Assembly (NCBI RefSeq): GCF_014202335.1
Contig: NZ_JACHGP010000001.1
Span: 1-47,793, forward strand
DNA length: 47,793 nt
From: Mycobacterium sp. AZCC_0083
Lineage (GTDB): Bacteria; Actinomycetota; Actinomycetes; Mycobacteriales; Mycobacteriaceae
Direction: 5' to 3'
Positions within the stretch are counted from its first letter, which is position 1. Each line of letters opens with the position of its first letter. The notes beneath the pieces were generated by a model. It did no database searches and was not told where the DNA came from. It saw nothing but the letters and a program-made list of their open reading frames with translations. Positions 39,964 to 47,793 of this stretch are shown here, piece after piece. The position numbers and the translations under genes are program-made.

Positions 39964-41436
39964 GTGACGACTTCGATGACGAGGATCGCCGAGACGCTGC
40001 TGGCAGATCCGGCTGCCGGCTACCGCCAACAACACCTGTCGCTGATGCACGGCTGGCTGCCGTTGACGATCCAAATGGTCGCCGCGGTGGTGCTTCTGGC
40101 GGCCATCGGTTGGCGCAACCGACGCTGGCGGCTGATCTGGCTGCCGGTCGCCGTTGGCATCGGCGTCGTACTGTCGGCAACGGCGTACTGGTACATCTCC
40201 TCCGAGGGCCTCGCGGGCGACCCAGCTCCCAACTTGCTGTGGATCTGGATCGCGGTGACGGGCGTCGCGGCGGTCATCCTGGTGGTCGGTTGGCGCGGTA
40301 CCAAGTGGTGGCGACGCGGCGTGTCTGCGGTTGCTCTGCCGCTCTGCCTCCTGTGTGCAGGCCTTGCCCTGAATCTGTGGGTGGGCTACTTCCCCACCGT
40401 CCAGACGGCGTGGAACCAGCTCACGGCGGGCCCACTGCCCGACCAGACGGACCAGGCCACGGTGGTGGCGATGCAGACGTCCCACCAGATCCCGGCCAAG
40501 GGCACCCTGGTACCGGTCACCATCAGCCCGGCCGCCTCTGGCTTCAAGCACCGCGGCGAACTGGTCTACCTGCCGCCGGCCTGGTACGCCACCAACCCGC
40601 CGCCGCCGTTGCCAACGCTGATGATGATCGGCGGCGAGTTCAACACCCCTGCCGACTGGCTGCGCGCAGGCAACGCGATCAAAACCGTTGACGACTTCGC
40701 GGCCGCGCACAACGGAAACGCACCGGTACTCGTCTTCGTCGACTCGGGCGGCGCGTTCAACAACGACACCGAATGCGTCGACGGCACCCGCGGCAACGCG
40801 GCCGACCACCTCACCAAGGACGTCGTGCCGTTCATGGAGACGACCTACGGCGTGAGCCGCAGCGCCGCCAAATGGGGCATCGTCGGCTGGTCGATGGGCG
40901 GAACCTGCGCAGTCGACCTGACCGTGATGCACCCCGACCTGTTCAGCACGTTCGAGGACATCGCAGGCGACATGGGTCCCAACTCGGGCACCAAACAGCA
41001 GACCATCGAGCGGCTGTTCGGTGGCAACGCGGCTCAATACGCCGACTACGACCCCGCCACGGTGATCAGCCGCCATGGGCCCTACTCGGGGATCTCGGGA
41101 TGGTTCGACATCAGCGGAACCGCTTCAACCGCACCGCCTCCCACGGCGGTCAACGCCGCCAACGCCGGCGGCAACGGGCTTGGCGGCAGCGATGCCGCAG
41201 GCCGTACCAACGACCAGACCGAGGCGGCGAACTCGCTGTGCGGGCTTGGCGCGGCCAACGGGATCGAATGCGGCGTCATCCCCCAGACCGGGAAGCACGA
41301 CTGGCCGTTCGCCGCTCGCGCATTCGCCGCTGCCCTGCCGTGGCTGGCCGGGCAGATCGGTACGCCGCAGGTGCCGCAGGAACCGCTGCCACTGCCTGCA
41401 CCTCCGGCACCGACGCTGCAGGCGGCGGGCAAGTAG
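39964..41436 (+). CDS. Membrane-anchored esterase, antigen-85-like fold (Rv1639c position)
   Basis: Predicted 490 residues. About four hydrophobic helices occupy residues ~30-140, and the remainder is an alpha/beta hydrolase placed outside the membrane (inference from the Pro-rich and Gly/Asn-rich outer-type sequence). Nucleophile motif GWSMGG lies near residue 310, and a late GKHDWPFAARAF offers the His. The fold resembles esterase D/antigen 85 proteins, so a mycolyl or lipid ester substrate is possible but not shown. GTG start at 39964. The C-terminus is Pro/Leu-rich. It follows lysX by 40 bases, so envelope-related co-expression is likely. Confidence 0.85.
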   Translation: MTTSMTRIAETLLADPAAGYRQQHLSLMHGWLPLTIQMVAAVVLLAAIGWRNRRWRLIWLPVAVGIGVVLSATAYWYISSEGLAGDPAPNLLWIWIAVTGVAAVILVVGWRGTKWWRRGVSAVALPLCLLCAGLALNLWVGYFPTVQTAWNQLTAGPLPDQTDQATVVAMQTSHQIPAKGTLVPVTISPAASGFKHRGELVYLPPAWYATNPPPPLPTLMMIGGEFNTPADWLRAGNAIKTVDDFAAAHNGNAPVLVFVDSGGAFNNDTECVDGTRGNAADHLTKDVVPFMETTYGVSRSAAKWGIVGWSMGGTCAVDLTVMHPDLFSTFEDIAGDMGPNSGTKQQTIERLFGGNAAQYADYDPATVISRHGPYSGISGWFDISGTASTAPPPTAVNAANAGGNGLGGSDAAGRTNDQTEAANSLCGLGAANGIECGVIPQTGKHDWPFAARAFAAALPWLAGQIGTPQVPQEPLPLPAPPAPTLQAAGK

Positions 41437-41439
41437 GCG

Positions 41440-42549
41440 TCAGTAGTCGGATTCGGCGGCCAGGATCTCGGCAAGGAACGCGTCGGGGCCGGGTAGCGCG
41501 AGCCTGCCCCTTGCAAAGGACCGGATCCGCTCCCTGATGCTGGCGGCGTCATCGGAGTCGTCGACGTCGGCGCCGACGATCACGGCGGTGGTCGGCCAAT
41601 CATGGTCCCAGGCCTGGGTTTCGGTCACCGGCTGCTGTTCGGCGCCGATCAACGGCAGCGTCGCACGGCCGTTGGCGTCCAGGATGCCTGCGCCGCTGAG
41701 CGCACCCGACCGCAGTCGTATCGAGACACCCGTGGCGGGTGCCGTGGTGGCCACCCGGACCGCAGCCACTGCCGCCGATCCGGCCATCTCGATCGCCCAG
41801 TCGACCGTGCCGTCGGCCGCGTCGAACAGCCCGGGGGGGACGGCAGTCCAGTTGATCGAACCGATTCCGCTGGCGATCGTCGACGCTCCCGACCGAACCG
41901 GTTCAGGCCCGGCGGCCAAGGCATAGTCGTCGCGGCGCCGTTGCGATTGAGCCATTGGCACAACCAGTTCCGACCATTCGGCGACGCCGAGTTCGTCGGC
42001 GAGTTCGCCGCAGGCACTGACGAGTTCGGCAACGCGCGGATCGTCGCCGTTGGCACTCGCTACCAGACTCGCCCCGTGCCACCGCAACAACTCGGCCACG
42101 TCGGAATCGAAGACGTCCTCGGCGAAGAAATCCTGTGCGGCGGCATTCAGCAGGGCGATCTCGCCGTCCAGAACCGAGGGGTCGAGCGCGACGATGCCAT
42201 CGCGTGAACTCGCAGGCCACCACCGCCGCAGCCAGTGCCCGACGGCGAGCCGCCGCAGTGGGGCCAGCGCGTCCCGCGACGGTTCGACGCCAGGGACGTC
42301 GACGACACGACCGCCGGCTGCCCCGCCGTCGCCGAGCGCTGCGAGCACGGCGACGTGACCGGCTTCGCCGACCACCCGCCAGAGCCATTCGGCGGCAGGC
42401 ACATCGGTGAAGGTGATCCTGGCGGCACCGGACGGGTCGTCGACCGTCCACGCCAGCACTGCACCGCTGAGTTCGAGCACGGCCACGGCGGGTGTCGCGG
42501 CAACCGTCGGGCCCGTGCTCCATAAACCGGAGTCCGCGACGAATCTCAT
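41440..42549 (-). CDS. Uncharacterised protein, coupled to the gene upstream
   Basis: Predicted 369 residues. I do not recognise the family. It is acidic, rich in Ala, Val and Asp, with no signal peptide or clear membrane helix. The first ~130 residues have beta-like patterns (VAVLELSGAVLAWTVDDPSGAARITFTDV), then a helical middle with QRRRDDY, and a C-terminal part that alternates beta strands (VDWAIEMAGSAAVAAVRVATTAPATGVSIRLRSG, LPLIGAEQ) like a small sandwich or jelly-roll. ATG 42549 overlaps the stop of the upstream gene in ATGA, so both are made together, perhaps as a complex. It ends 3 bases from the stop of the convergent esterase. Confidence 0.7.
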   Translation of the reverse strand: MRFVADSGLWSTGPTVAATPAVAVLELSGAVLAWTVDDPSGAARITFTDVPAAEWLWRVVGEAGHVAVLAALGDGGAAGGRVVDVPGVEPSRDALAPLRRLAVGHWLRRWWPASSRDGIVALDPSVLDGEIALLNAAAQDFFAEDVFDSDVAELLRWHGASLVASANGDDPRVAELVSACGELADELGVAEWSELVVPMAQSQRRRDDYALAAGPEPVRSGASTIASGIGSINWTAVPPGLFDAADGTVDWAIEMAGSAAVAAVRVATTAPATGVSIRLRSGALSGAGILDANGRATLPLIGAEQQPVTETQAWDHDWPTTAVIVGADVDDSDDAASIRERIRSFARGRLALPGPDAFLAEILAAESDY

Positions 42550-43868
42550 CGGGCCGCCGCCTCAACTTCGAGCATGGCCTTGATCCGCTGCCGGTGATCA
42601 AGGCTCACCGACCTGGCCACCCCCTCCAGCAGGGCTCTCACGTCGTCGACGTCGTCACAGGGTTCCTGCCAGACGTCGCGTCCGTGCAGCCTGGCCCACA
42701 ACCTGCTGGTGTACGGGCGGGCGAAGGCGGCGAGATCCTCGATCACCTGCCGCTGGCGCGGATGCAGCGGCCCGCCCTCGGCCAGATACCTCCGTGCGTG
42801 CAGTACGTACGCCTCCTTGCGGAGTCTGGCCTGGATCAGCCTGCCCAAGTCGTAACGCGGCGTTGCGGATTCGCGCAGCGGAGCGAGGTCGACGGCGACC
42901 TCGATACCTGCCACCAATGTGGCCTGCTTGTCCTCGGCGAGCAGTCCCCACGGTGCGCAGGCGCGGTCGACCTCCTCTGCGCACAGCAGCGGGAGGTCGG
43001 GCAGTTCGTCGCGGTCCAACGCGCGGCGCAGCGTCGCCCGCACGCGGTCGAGCACACTGCGATCCAACGGACGGTCGCCGTTACCACCAGCGGTCATCGG
43101 CGGAGGTTGTTGCGGGGCAATCGAACTCAATCCCACCTCGACGATCGACCATGGCAGATCGGCGAATTCGCGGCGCGCCCGTGCGCCGAGGTTGTAGGGC
43201 GTCGCGTCGGCGATCAGCGCCGACCAGACGCGTTGCCGCGCCGCCTCCGCGGTGTGACCGTTCGCGGTGCCGAGGATGGTGAACAAACCCGCCAGGAACG
43301 GACCGGCGATGGTGTCACCAGGGCGCACGTCGCGCCAACTGCGGTCGAGTTGGCGCGACAGCTTGGCTATGACCTCGTCGCCGTCGACGTACCGGTTCAG
43401 TTGCTCGATCGCGGTGCGGTCCCGCTCCTGGTGAATGCTGCGCAAGACGGCCTCGGCCGCCCCAACGTGGTCGTGCTCCGGCGCGCCCTTGGTCACGGCC
43501 AGCTCGAAACACACAGGGAAGTACAGCTCTTGTGCGTTCCCGGTGGTGATGCGCAACCGGCGGCGCTCGGTCTTGAGGACGGCGAACCAGGCGGCCGCGG
43601 CCCGCAGGTGGGCGGCGTTGTCGACGATCAGGTCGCGCACCGCCGCGGCGGTATCGGGCGCGAGGACTGGCGCCGAGTACTGAGGATTGGATCGCAGGCG
43701 GAGAACCAGCGGGTCGAGGATGCGCTTGACGGTACGGCGCAACGGGCCACCGTCCGAGCCGCTGAGCACCTCGACGCCAGGCCCGATCGCCCGCCAGGCC
43801 GCATCGATCACCGCACGGCGCGGTTGTGCGACGGCGACCGTCGTCACCACCTGCGGCTGCGTGCTCAT
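42546..43868 (-). CDS. Uncharacterised helical protein, first gene of a two-gene operon
   Basis: Predicted 440 residues. I do not recognise the family. It looks mostly alpha-helical and soluble, with many Arg and Leu (DAAWRAIGPGVEVL, RRTVKRILDPLVLRLR, LRAAAAWFAVLKTERRRLR), no Cys/His cluster and no nucleotide motif. The C-terminus (VRALLEGVARSVSLDHRQRIKAMLEVE) is again helical. ATG 43868 is six bases after a TATCCT -10 box, suggesting a leaderless mRNA. Coupled to the next gene by ATGA. It is divergent from a membrane-anchored protein and lies beside the CHAT peptidase locus, so it may be part of that system (inference). Confidence 0.7.
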   Translation of the reverse strand: MSTQPQVVTTVAVAQPRRAVIDAAWRAIGPGVEVLSGSDGGPLRRTVKRILDPLVLRLRSNPQYSAPVLAPDTAAAVRDLIVDNAAHLRAAAAWFAVLKTERRRLRITTGNAQELYFPVCFELAVTKGAPEHDHVGAAEAVLRSIHQERDRTAIEQLNRYVDGDEVIAKLSRQLDRSWRDVRPGDTIAGPFLAGLFTILGTANGHTAEAARQRVWSALIADATPYNLGARARREFADLPWSIVEVGLSSIAPQQPPPMTAGGNGDRPLDRSVLDRVRATLRRALDRDELPDLPLLCAEEVDRACAPWGLLAEDKQATLVAGIEVAVDLAPLRESATPRYDLGRLIQARLRKEAYVLHARRYLAEGGPLHPRQRQVIEDLAAFARPYTSRLWARLHGRDVWQEPCDDVDDVRALLEGVARSVSLDHRQRIKAMLEVEAAAR

Positions 43869-43874
43869 CTGCCC

Positions 43875-43880
43875 AGGATA
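43875..43880 (-). promoter_or_regulatory. -10 box of the two-gene uncharacterised operon
   Basis: TATCCT on the minus strand, six bases before ATG 43868 and with no Shine-Dalgarno. Same layout as before the cyclase and TPR-like genes. Confidence 0.4.
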
Positions 43881-43934
43881 GGGGCTGCAGAAAGTTGGGT
43901 TCGGTAGCCGGAGGGAAGGCCCACCCTGTGGTAC

Positions 43935-44567
43935 ATGCCCGACGCGCTCCTGATCGCCATCATCTTCCTCGCCTGCGCCGCCGTCGGAGCGGCGCTGGCC
44001 TGCCCGCTGGCTCGTCGCATGCACGAGTCTGCCGCCGTTCCGCCAGGCGCGAACCCGGCGGTCGGGATCGGCACCGTCCGCACCGTGGCAGGTCCGATCA
44101 CCGTCGACGTGGAGAGCGTCTCGGGACAACGGTTCGTCGGCAGGCTCCGTCAGCGTGACGGCGAACCGGATCTGCGTCCAGGAGTCGTGTTGCTCGTGGC
44201 GTTCGATCCTGCTGCCCGCGAGCGCCTTTCGTTGGCCGACGACATCGTGGCGGTCCGGTCGGAGTTCGACCAGATGCTGGTCCGCAAGGGACTGGCCACG
44301 CGCAACGAGCTCGACTTGATCAGGCACGGCACCAGGTCACGCGGCGTGGTGACGGCGATGCGGACGACCGGCGATGCACGCGAGGACTACCGCGAGGTCG
44401 AACTCGACCTGATGGTCCTGCGGCCCGAGGGCGGGCAGTTCCCTGCGCACGAGACCACGCTGATTCCGGCGTCCGCCCTGGCCGAGGTGACGCCGGGCAG
44501 CGTCGTCGACGCCTATTACCGCAGCGGTGACGAGTCTGCCGTCGCGGTGTGCGTACCGCCGAATTGA
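43935..44567 (+). CDS. Membrane-anchored protein of unknown function
   Basis: Predicted 210 residues. Residues ~3-27 form one hydrophobic helix (ALLIAIIFLACAAVGAALACPLA), so it is likely a single-pass membrane protein with a soluble C-terminal part. That part seems to hold two related beta-rich units: one ending PDLRPGVVLLVAFDPAARERLSLADD, the other RGVVTAMRTTG...VELDLMVLRPEGGQFPAHETTLIPASALAEVTPGSVVDAYY. Such a pattern is seen in uncharacterised actinobacterial proteins; the function is unknown. It is divergent from the helical gene at 43868 and convergent with the CHAT gene (4-base gap), so it sits inside the CHAT locus. Start at ATG 43935 is uncertain because the only purine-rich site is ~18 bases away. 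Confidence 0.65.
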   Translation: MPDALLIAIIFLACAAVGAALACPLARRMHESAAVPPGANPAVGIGTVRTVAGPITVDVESVSGQRFVGRLRQRDGEPDLRPGVVLLVAFDPAARERLSLADDIVAVRSEFDQMLVRKGLATRNELDLIRHGTRSRGVVTAMRTTGDAREDYREVELDLMVLRPEGGQFPAHETTLIPASALAEVTPGSVVDAYYRSGDESAVAVCVPPN

Positions 44568-44571
44568 AGGA

Positions 44572-45912
44572 TCAGCGGACGCCGTCGACGGTGAACGTCA
44601 CCAGAGCCGCCCAGTAGACGGGATTGGCGGTGATATCCCCTGCTCGCCACCGGCGCATCTGGTCGCGTTGCCAGCGGTTGACCTCGCATCCCGCGTCCAC
44701 GGACTGATGCGCCTCGTCCACTGCGACCACCACGTCGGCCATCGGATCGCCGTCGGTGAGGTGCGTGAACTGCCGGTATCCCGCCGTCGTGGGAAGTGAC
44801 CAGAGCGTTGCCGTGACGAGTTGCGCCCCGCCGAGGACGACGGCCGCCACCAGTCCGGTTGGCTCGTCGAAGCGGTAGTCGCCACCGGATGCGCACGCCA
44901 GCAGCGCAACCCGCGGAGGCATCGCCAACTGCAGCGACATCACCGCCGCAGCGGTCAGGGGACGCTCGTCGGCCACGTGCAGTGCGGCCTGATCGGCGCT
45001 GCCCGACTCGGCTGCGGTGGCGTGACCCACGAACAACAGCCGACTCGGACCAGAGGCCAGCTTGGCGGACAGCCAGTTCCAGTCGGTGTCGGTCCGCCGG
45101 AACAGCTCGACGGCCGCATCGACGGCGGGCAGCACGGCTCCGCGCGCGATGGTCTCCGCGAAGTGCCGGGCCAGTGGCGCGTCCGGCGACGGCCGCCCAA
45201 GCACCGACCCAAGCGCCGAGTCGGCCCTCTGCCCCGGCACCCGAGGATCGAGCACCAGCAGCGGAGGTCGATCGACGCGCTGGCTCCACTGAACGCGGGG
45301 GCGCGGCGAGTGCACGATGTTGGCGGGCACCGCCATCAACACCTCCACCAGTTCCATCAGCCGGTAACCCTCGGTCAACGAATCGGCATCGGCTGTCGGC
45401 CAAGGGATTCGGGCGGCTGACCTGCCTTCGGTCGTGATCGCAGCCGTCCTGGCCAGTACCATCTCCTCGGCCGCCGGCCGCACCGTCGGCAATGCGAGCA
45501 AGCCCCATGGGACGCGGGCCAGGCGCCCGCTTGGCGAGACGAACAACACGGGCCTCTGCCTTCCCCCGTCGCTTCGCTCGCCCCGAGGCGTCGACAAGTA
45601 CTCGAGCAGGAGCTGCCATCCAGCGTCGGACACCAGAAGCACCCCCAGCCGGTAGGCCAGGGTCAGTTCGCTGGCCTGCATCGAGAACGGGCCGACGGTG
45701 AGTGCCCGGTTCAGTGCATCCGCAACCGTCTCCCCCGGGTTCGGCTCCGGTAGCGCGCCAGCGAGTTCCTCGAGCGCCGCGAGCAGGAGGGGCTCCTCGA
45801 TCACCCAGGTGAGGGTTCGTTCCGGCTTTCCGACCACCCGGAGGCTGGCATAGGTAGCGACGCCGACGTCGGCGAACCGGAGGACCAAGGTCTCCCGATC
45901 GGTCAGGGCCAC
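44572..45912 (-). CDS. CHAT-domain caspase-like peptidase
   Basis: Predicted 446 residues. The C-terminal ~230 residues are a CHAT domain of the caspase-like (clan CD) peptidases: His297 in RLLFVGHAT and Cys340 in VALLACASGGDYR form the likely dyad, GGAQLVTATLWSLP follows as usual, and the end NPVYWAALVTF is typical. The N-terminal part (~1-200) also shows the CHAT-type segment RPVLFVSPSGRLARVPWGLLALP. Both catalytic residues are present, so protease activity is plausible. Residues ~108-117 come from the dispersed ERSD repeat. GTG 45912 overlaps the end of the helical-repeat gene by 10 bases, so the pair is translated together; helical-repeat plus CHAT pairs act in other bacteria as regulated proteases (for example TPR-CHAT with type III-E CRISPR effectors). 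Confidence 0.82.
   Translation of the reverse strand: MALTDRETLVLRFADVGVATYASLRVVGKPERTLTWVIEEPLLLAALEELAGALPEPNPGETVADALNRALTVGPFSMQASELTLAYRLGVLLVSDAGWQLLLEYLSTPRGERSDGGRQRPVLFVSPSGRLARVPWGLLALPTVRPAAEEMVLARTAAITTEGRSAARIPWPTADADSLTEGYRLMELVEVLMAVPANIVHSPRPRVQWSQRVDRPPLLVLDPRVPGQRADSALGSVLGRPSPDAPLARHFAETIARGAVLPAVDAAVELFRRTDTDWNWLSAKLASGPSRLLFVGHATAAESGSADQAALHVADERPLTAAAVMSLQLAMPPRVALLACASGGDYRFDEPTGLVAAVVLGGAQLVTATLWSLPTTAGYRQFTHLTDGDPMADVVVAVDEAHQSVDAGCEVNRWQRDQMRRWRAGDITANPVYWAALVTFTVDGVR
45559..45587 (-). repeat. Dispersed ERSD-coding repeat, copy in CHAT gene
   Basis: Sense strand core CTCGGGGCGAGCGAAGCGAC, followed by GGGGGAAGG, encoding RGERSDGGR. Less similar upstream of GAG than the other three copies. 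Confidence 0.5.
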
Positions 45913-47642
45913 GTCGACCAGGCGACTTCGTCCGTCGTGACGTGCTGGCCGTACCGGTCCAGAGCGAGCTTGCGGTAGCGCTCCAGCACGGGACCACCGG
46001 TGGGATCCATCTGCATCGGCGGCAGCGGGCCGAGCCGGGTCAGTGAGGGGCCGGACTGCACCGGCGGTCCAGCGGCGACCTGCGCGAGCTCGTCCATGTC
46101 ACTGATCGGCGCGGCAGCCGTCGCGACGCGCGACCACTCGATCACCTCCGCCTGCGCACTCTCGGCACTGAACGTGCCTCTGGCGCTGTGGTATTCGATC
46201 AGCTCACTGGTGAGTTCGCGGTTCTCCGACTCCCAGACGACGGAGAACGCCCCGGCCAGTAACGGCGCGGCAACGCACTCGGCCCACTGCGCCCTTGCCC
46301 CGGGTTCGGTGATCGCGTAGCGCACCGAGTCGACTGCCAGCGCGGCGGGCAGTTTCAGGTCGGCAGCGCGTGCCAGCTTGTCCATCGCGGTGAGGTACGC
46401 AGGACTTCCCGGCTCGGCGTGCATCACGCCCTGCGCGGAGCGGTAGCGCTCCTCGGCGGCAGGCCAGTCCTCGTCGGGGTCGCCCGCCCCGTCGAATCCG
46501 AGGTCGGCCAGCGCATCGGCGCGCCATACCGAGCCGAGGTGGTCGTCCAGTCTGGCGTACGCCAGCCAACTGCTGCGCGGCGATTCGTCGAGGCACGCAC
46601 GGGCCTGTTCGATCATTGTGGTCGCGTCCTGGTAGCGACCGCGGAAGATCGCAATCCAGCTGCGCTGCAACAGGATGCGGTGAATGTGCAGGGGCTTCCC
46701 GAGCTCGCGCCAGTGCCGTTCAGCGTGCTCCCAACACTCGTCGGCGACCTGCAGACCGCCTGCCGCCATCCGGTACAGACCGAAGTACAACCAGCAGCGG
46801 GATACGTCGTTGGCGCGGAGATACTCCGCGATCACCGGGTAGGCCTCGCGGACCAATGCCTCGGTGGCCAGCTGTTCGCCCTTCGACCAGCAGATCGTGG
46901 CCCGCTCCAACTGGGTTCGGGCGATGGCCAGTGGCCACTTGCGGGCCTCGGCGCGGGCCCCCGCTCTGCGCAGCCAGGGCTCGGCTTCGTCCAGCGCCCC
47001 GGTCTCGATGCAGAATCTGGCGTATCCGATGCCGCCGAGGACGAGCAGGTTGTCGGTCGATTCACTGCCGTTGCTCGGCCCGTCGATGTCGGCGATCACC
47101 CTCTGCCACAGCGGTACCGAGCGGACGTGAAGATCGTCGTCGCAGAGCGCCGTGGCGCAATTGATCCGGGCGTACGTGCACAGGTACGCGTACTCGTCGC
47201 GCAGATCGGCGAACGCCGCGTCGTCCGACGTCATGCCGTCGAGCACCTCGAGCGCCGCCGCGGCGCGCTCGTGATCCCCGAGAGCCGCGGCCAGACCGAT
47301 CTCGAGGAACTGCGCGCGGCGGGAGTATCGACGGATCAGATGGCGCGCGTCGGCGTCGGACATGGTCGACTTGGCGACGATCTCCCGTGCCGCGGTCCCG
47401 TCGAGGATCGACGAGTAGTTCGAAAGGCACTCGCGGATCCTCGTCGCGCCTTCGCGCACCCCGTCGTACGCCGTCCTGACCAGGTACAGCTCGCCTAGCT
47501 GAGCCAGGACTTCAAGCATCAAATCGTCGCGGTCGGCTTGCTCGATCTCCGGCATCAGCGACAGCAGCAAGTCCTTGGCCGCGGGCTCGTCGGCGGCCAA
47601 GGCAAGGTGGCGGGCACGCTCCAGCTCGCCAGGGATCGACAC
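45903..47642 (-). CDS. Helical-repeat (TPR-like) protein paired with the CHAT peptidase
   Basis: Predicted 579 residues, almost entirely helical. TPR-like hairpins are visible: GALDEAEPWLRRAGARAEA, LATEALVREAYPVIAEYLRAN, RCWLYFGLYRMAAGGLQVADECWEHAERHWRELG, IHRILLQRSWIAIFRGRYQDATTMIEQARACL. No enzymatic motif and no membrane helix are seen. The last ~70 residues are Pro-rich and less ordered. Such scaffolds usually sense a ligand or partner; here the partner is most likely the CHAT peptidase encoded next (10-base overlap). The GTG at 47642 lies six bases after a TATGAT box, suggesting a leaderless mRNA. It is close to the poor-quality contig end, but its reading frame is intact. Confidence 0.8.
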   Translation of the reverse strand: MSIPGELERARHLALAADEPAAKDLLLSLMPEIEQADRDDLMLEVLAQLGELYLVRTAYDGVREGATRIRECLSNYSSILDGTAAREIVAKSTMSDADARHLIRRYSRRAQFLEIGLAAALGDHERAAAALEVLDGMTSDDAAFADLRDEYAYLCTYARINCATALCDDDLHVRSVPLWQRVIADIDGPSNGSESTDNLLVLGGIGYARFCIETGALDEAEPWLRRAGARAEARKWPLAIARTQLERATICWSKGEQLATEALVREAYPVIAEYLRANDVSRCWLYFGLYRMAAGGLQVADECWEHAERHWRELGKPLHIHRILLQRSWIAIFRGRYQDATTMIEQARACLDESPRSSWLAYARLDDHLGSVWRADALADLGFDGAGDPDEDWPAAEERYRSAQGVMHAEPGSPAYLTAMDKLARAADLKLPAALAVDSVRYAITEPGARAQWAECVAAPLLAGAFSVVWESENRELTSELIEYHSARGTFSAESAQAEVIEWSRVATAAAPISDMDELAQVAAGPPVQSGPSLTRLGPLPPMQMDPTGGPVLERYRKLALDRYGQHVTTDEVAWSTWP

Positions 47643-47648
47643 GGCTGC

Positions 47649-47654
47649 ATCATA
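47649..47654 (-). promoter_or_regulatory. -10 box of the TPR-CHAT operon
   Basis: TATGAT on the minus strand, six bases before GTG 47642. A -35 cannot be judged because sequence upstream of ~47678 is unreliable. Confidence 0.4.
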
Positions 47655-47677
47655 AGTCGCTGGACATAGCCGCAGGC

Positions 47678-47793
47678 GGGGGGGGGGGGGGGGGCCGGCC
47701 CCCCCCCCCGGGCGTGCGCGGCCGTTTTAAGAAAACAGATATAGGACAACGTTGTGTTTTTAACCCCCCCCCGGGGGGTGCTTGTGGGCCCCC
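47678..47793. other. Low-complexity contig end, probable assembly artefact
   Basis: A run of 17 G, then CCGG, then 11 C, a short AT-rich piece unlike the rest of the genome, and further C and G runs to the edge. Composition and homopolymers do not look like mycobacterial DNA. No gene should be called here. Confidence 0.85.

Noticed and set aside
42877..42893. Further copy of the ERSD repeat near CGCAGCGGAGCGAGG
   Set aside because: Order of bases differs from the core (GCAGCGGAGCG rather than GAGCGmAGCG); likely chance.
47555..47749. Open frame starting in the poly-G/C end
   Set aside because: Runs through homopolymer artefact and overlaps the TPR-like gene in another frame.

Overview
The window looks like one complete contig from a rapidly growing mycobacterium (Mycolicibacterium type). 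The evidence is high GC, frequent GTG starts, mycobacterial rRNA leader signals, and gene order that follows the M. tuberculosis Rv1639c-Rv1689 region in inverted order (tyrS, mpg, ABC/TetR operon, Rv1684- and Rv1683-like genes, arg operon, pheST, Rv1648/Rv1647-like genes, tsnR-rplT-rpmI-infC, lysX, Rv1639c-like gene). A 16S gene directly downstream of tyrS is the known position of the second rRNA operon (rrnB) of fast growers. Both contig ends look assembly-limited: the left breaks inside 16S, the right ends in G/C homopolymers.

Layout. 1-670: 5' end of 16S (minus) with boxA, a leader hairpin and a promoter. 668-3657: tyrS and a MarR regulator (minus), a divergent small membrane methyltransferase-like gene with a strong double operator between, and mpg. 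3691-5848: ABC exporter ATPase, permease and TetR regulator (plus) behind a promoter with tandem palindromes over the start codon. 5845-9594: minus-strand group of a Trm112-like protein, a secreted protein and a lipase/acyl-CoA-synthetase-like fusion. 9717-11465: Uup-like ABC-F ATPase. 11462-19932: arginine operon argCJBDFRGH (minus), coupled by 4-base overlaps and led by an ArgR box.

19970-24357: an AraC/VirS-like regulator divergent from a three-gene monooxygenase-esterase-dehydrogenase operon that resembles the first part of the mymA operon. 24362-27903: pheST. 27963-31346: FMN glutamate-synthase-like protein, rhomboid-like membrane protein and class III adenylyl cyclase. 31548-33837: DUF2236 protein plus acyl-CoA dehydrogenase. 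33834-35912: infC-rpmI-rplT-tsnR on the minus strand; infC starts with ATC. 36174-41436: DUF1844 protein, lysX, and a membrane-anchored esterase.

41440-47642 is the least explained part: a helical-repeat (TPR-like) protein overlapping a CHAT caspase-like peptidase, a membrane-anchored protein facing it, and two coupled genes of unknown family. It is the best candidate for an undescribed system. Three signals cut across the gene map: a short repeat encoding (Q/G)ERSD inside four unrelated proteins, three convergent gene pairs sharing a CTAG for both stop codons, and several -10 boxes placed 6-7 bases before a start codon, which suggests leaderless mRNAs.
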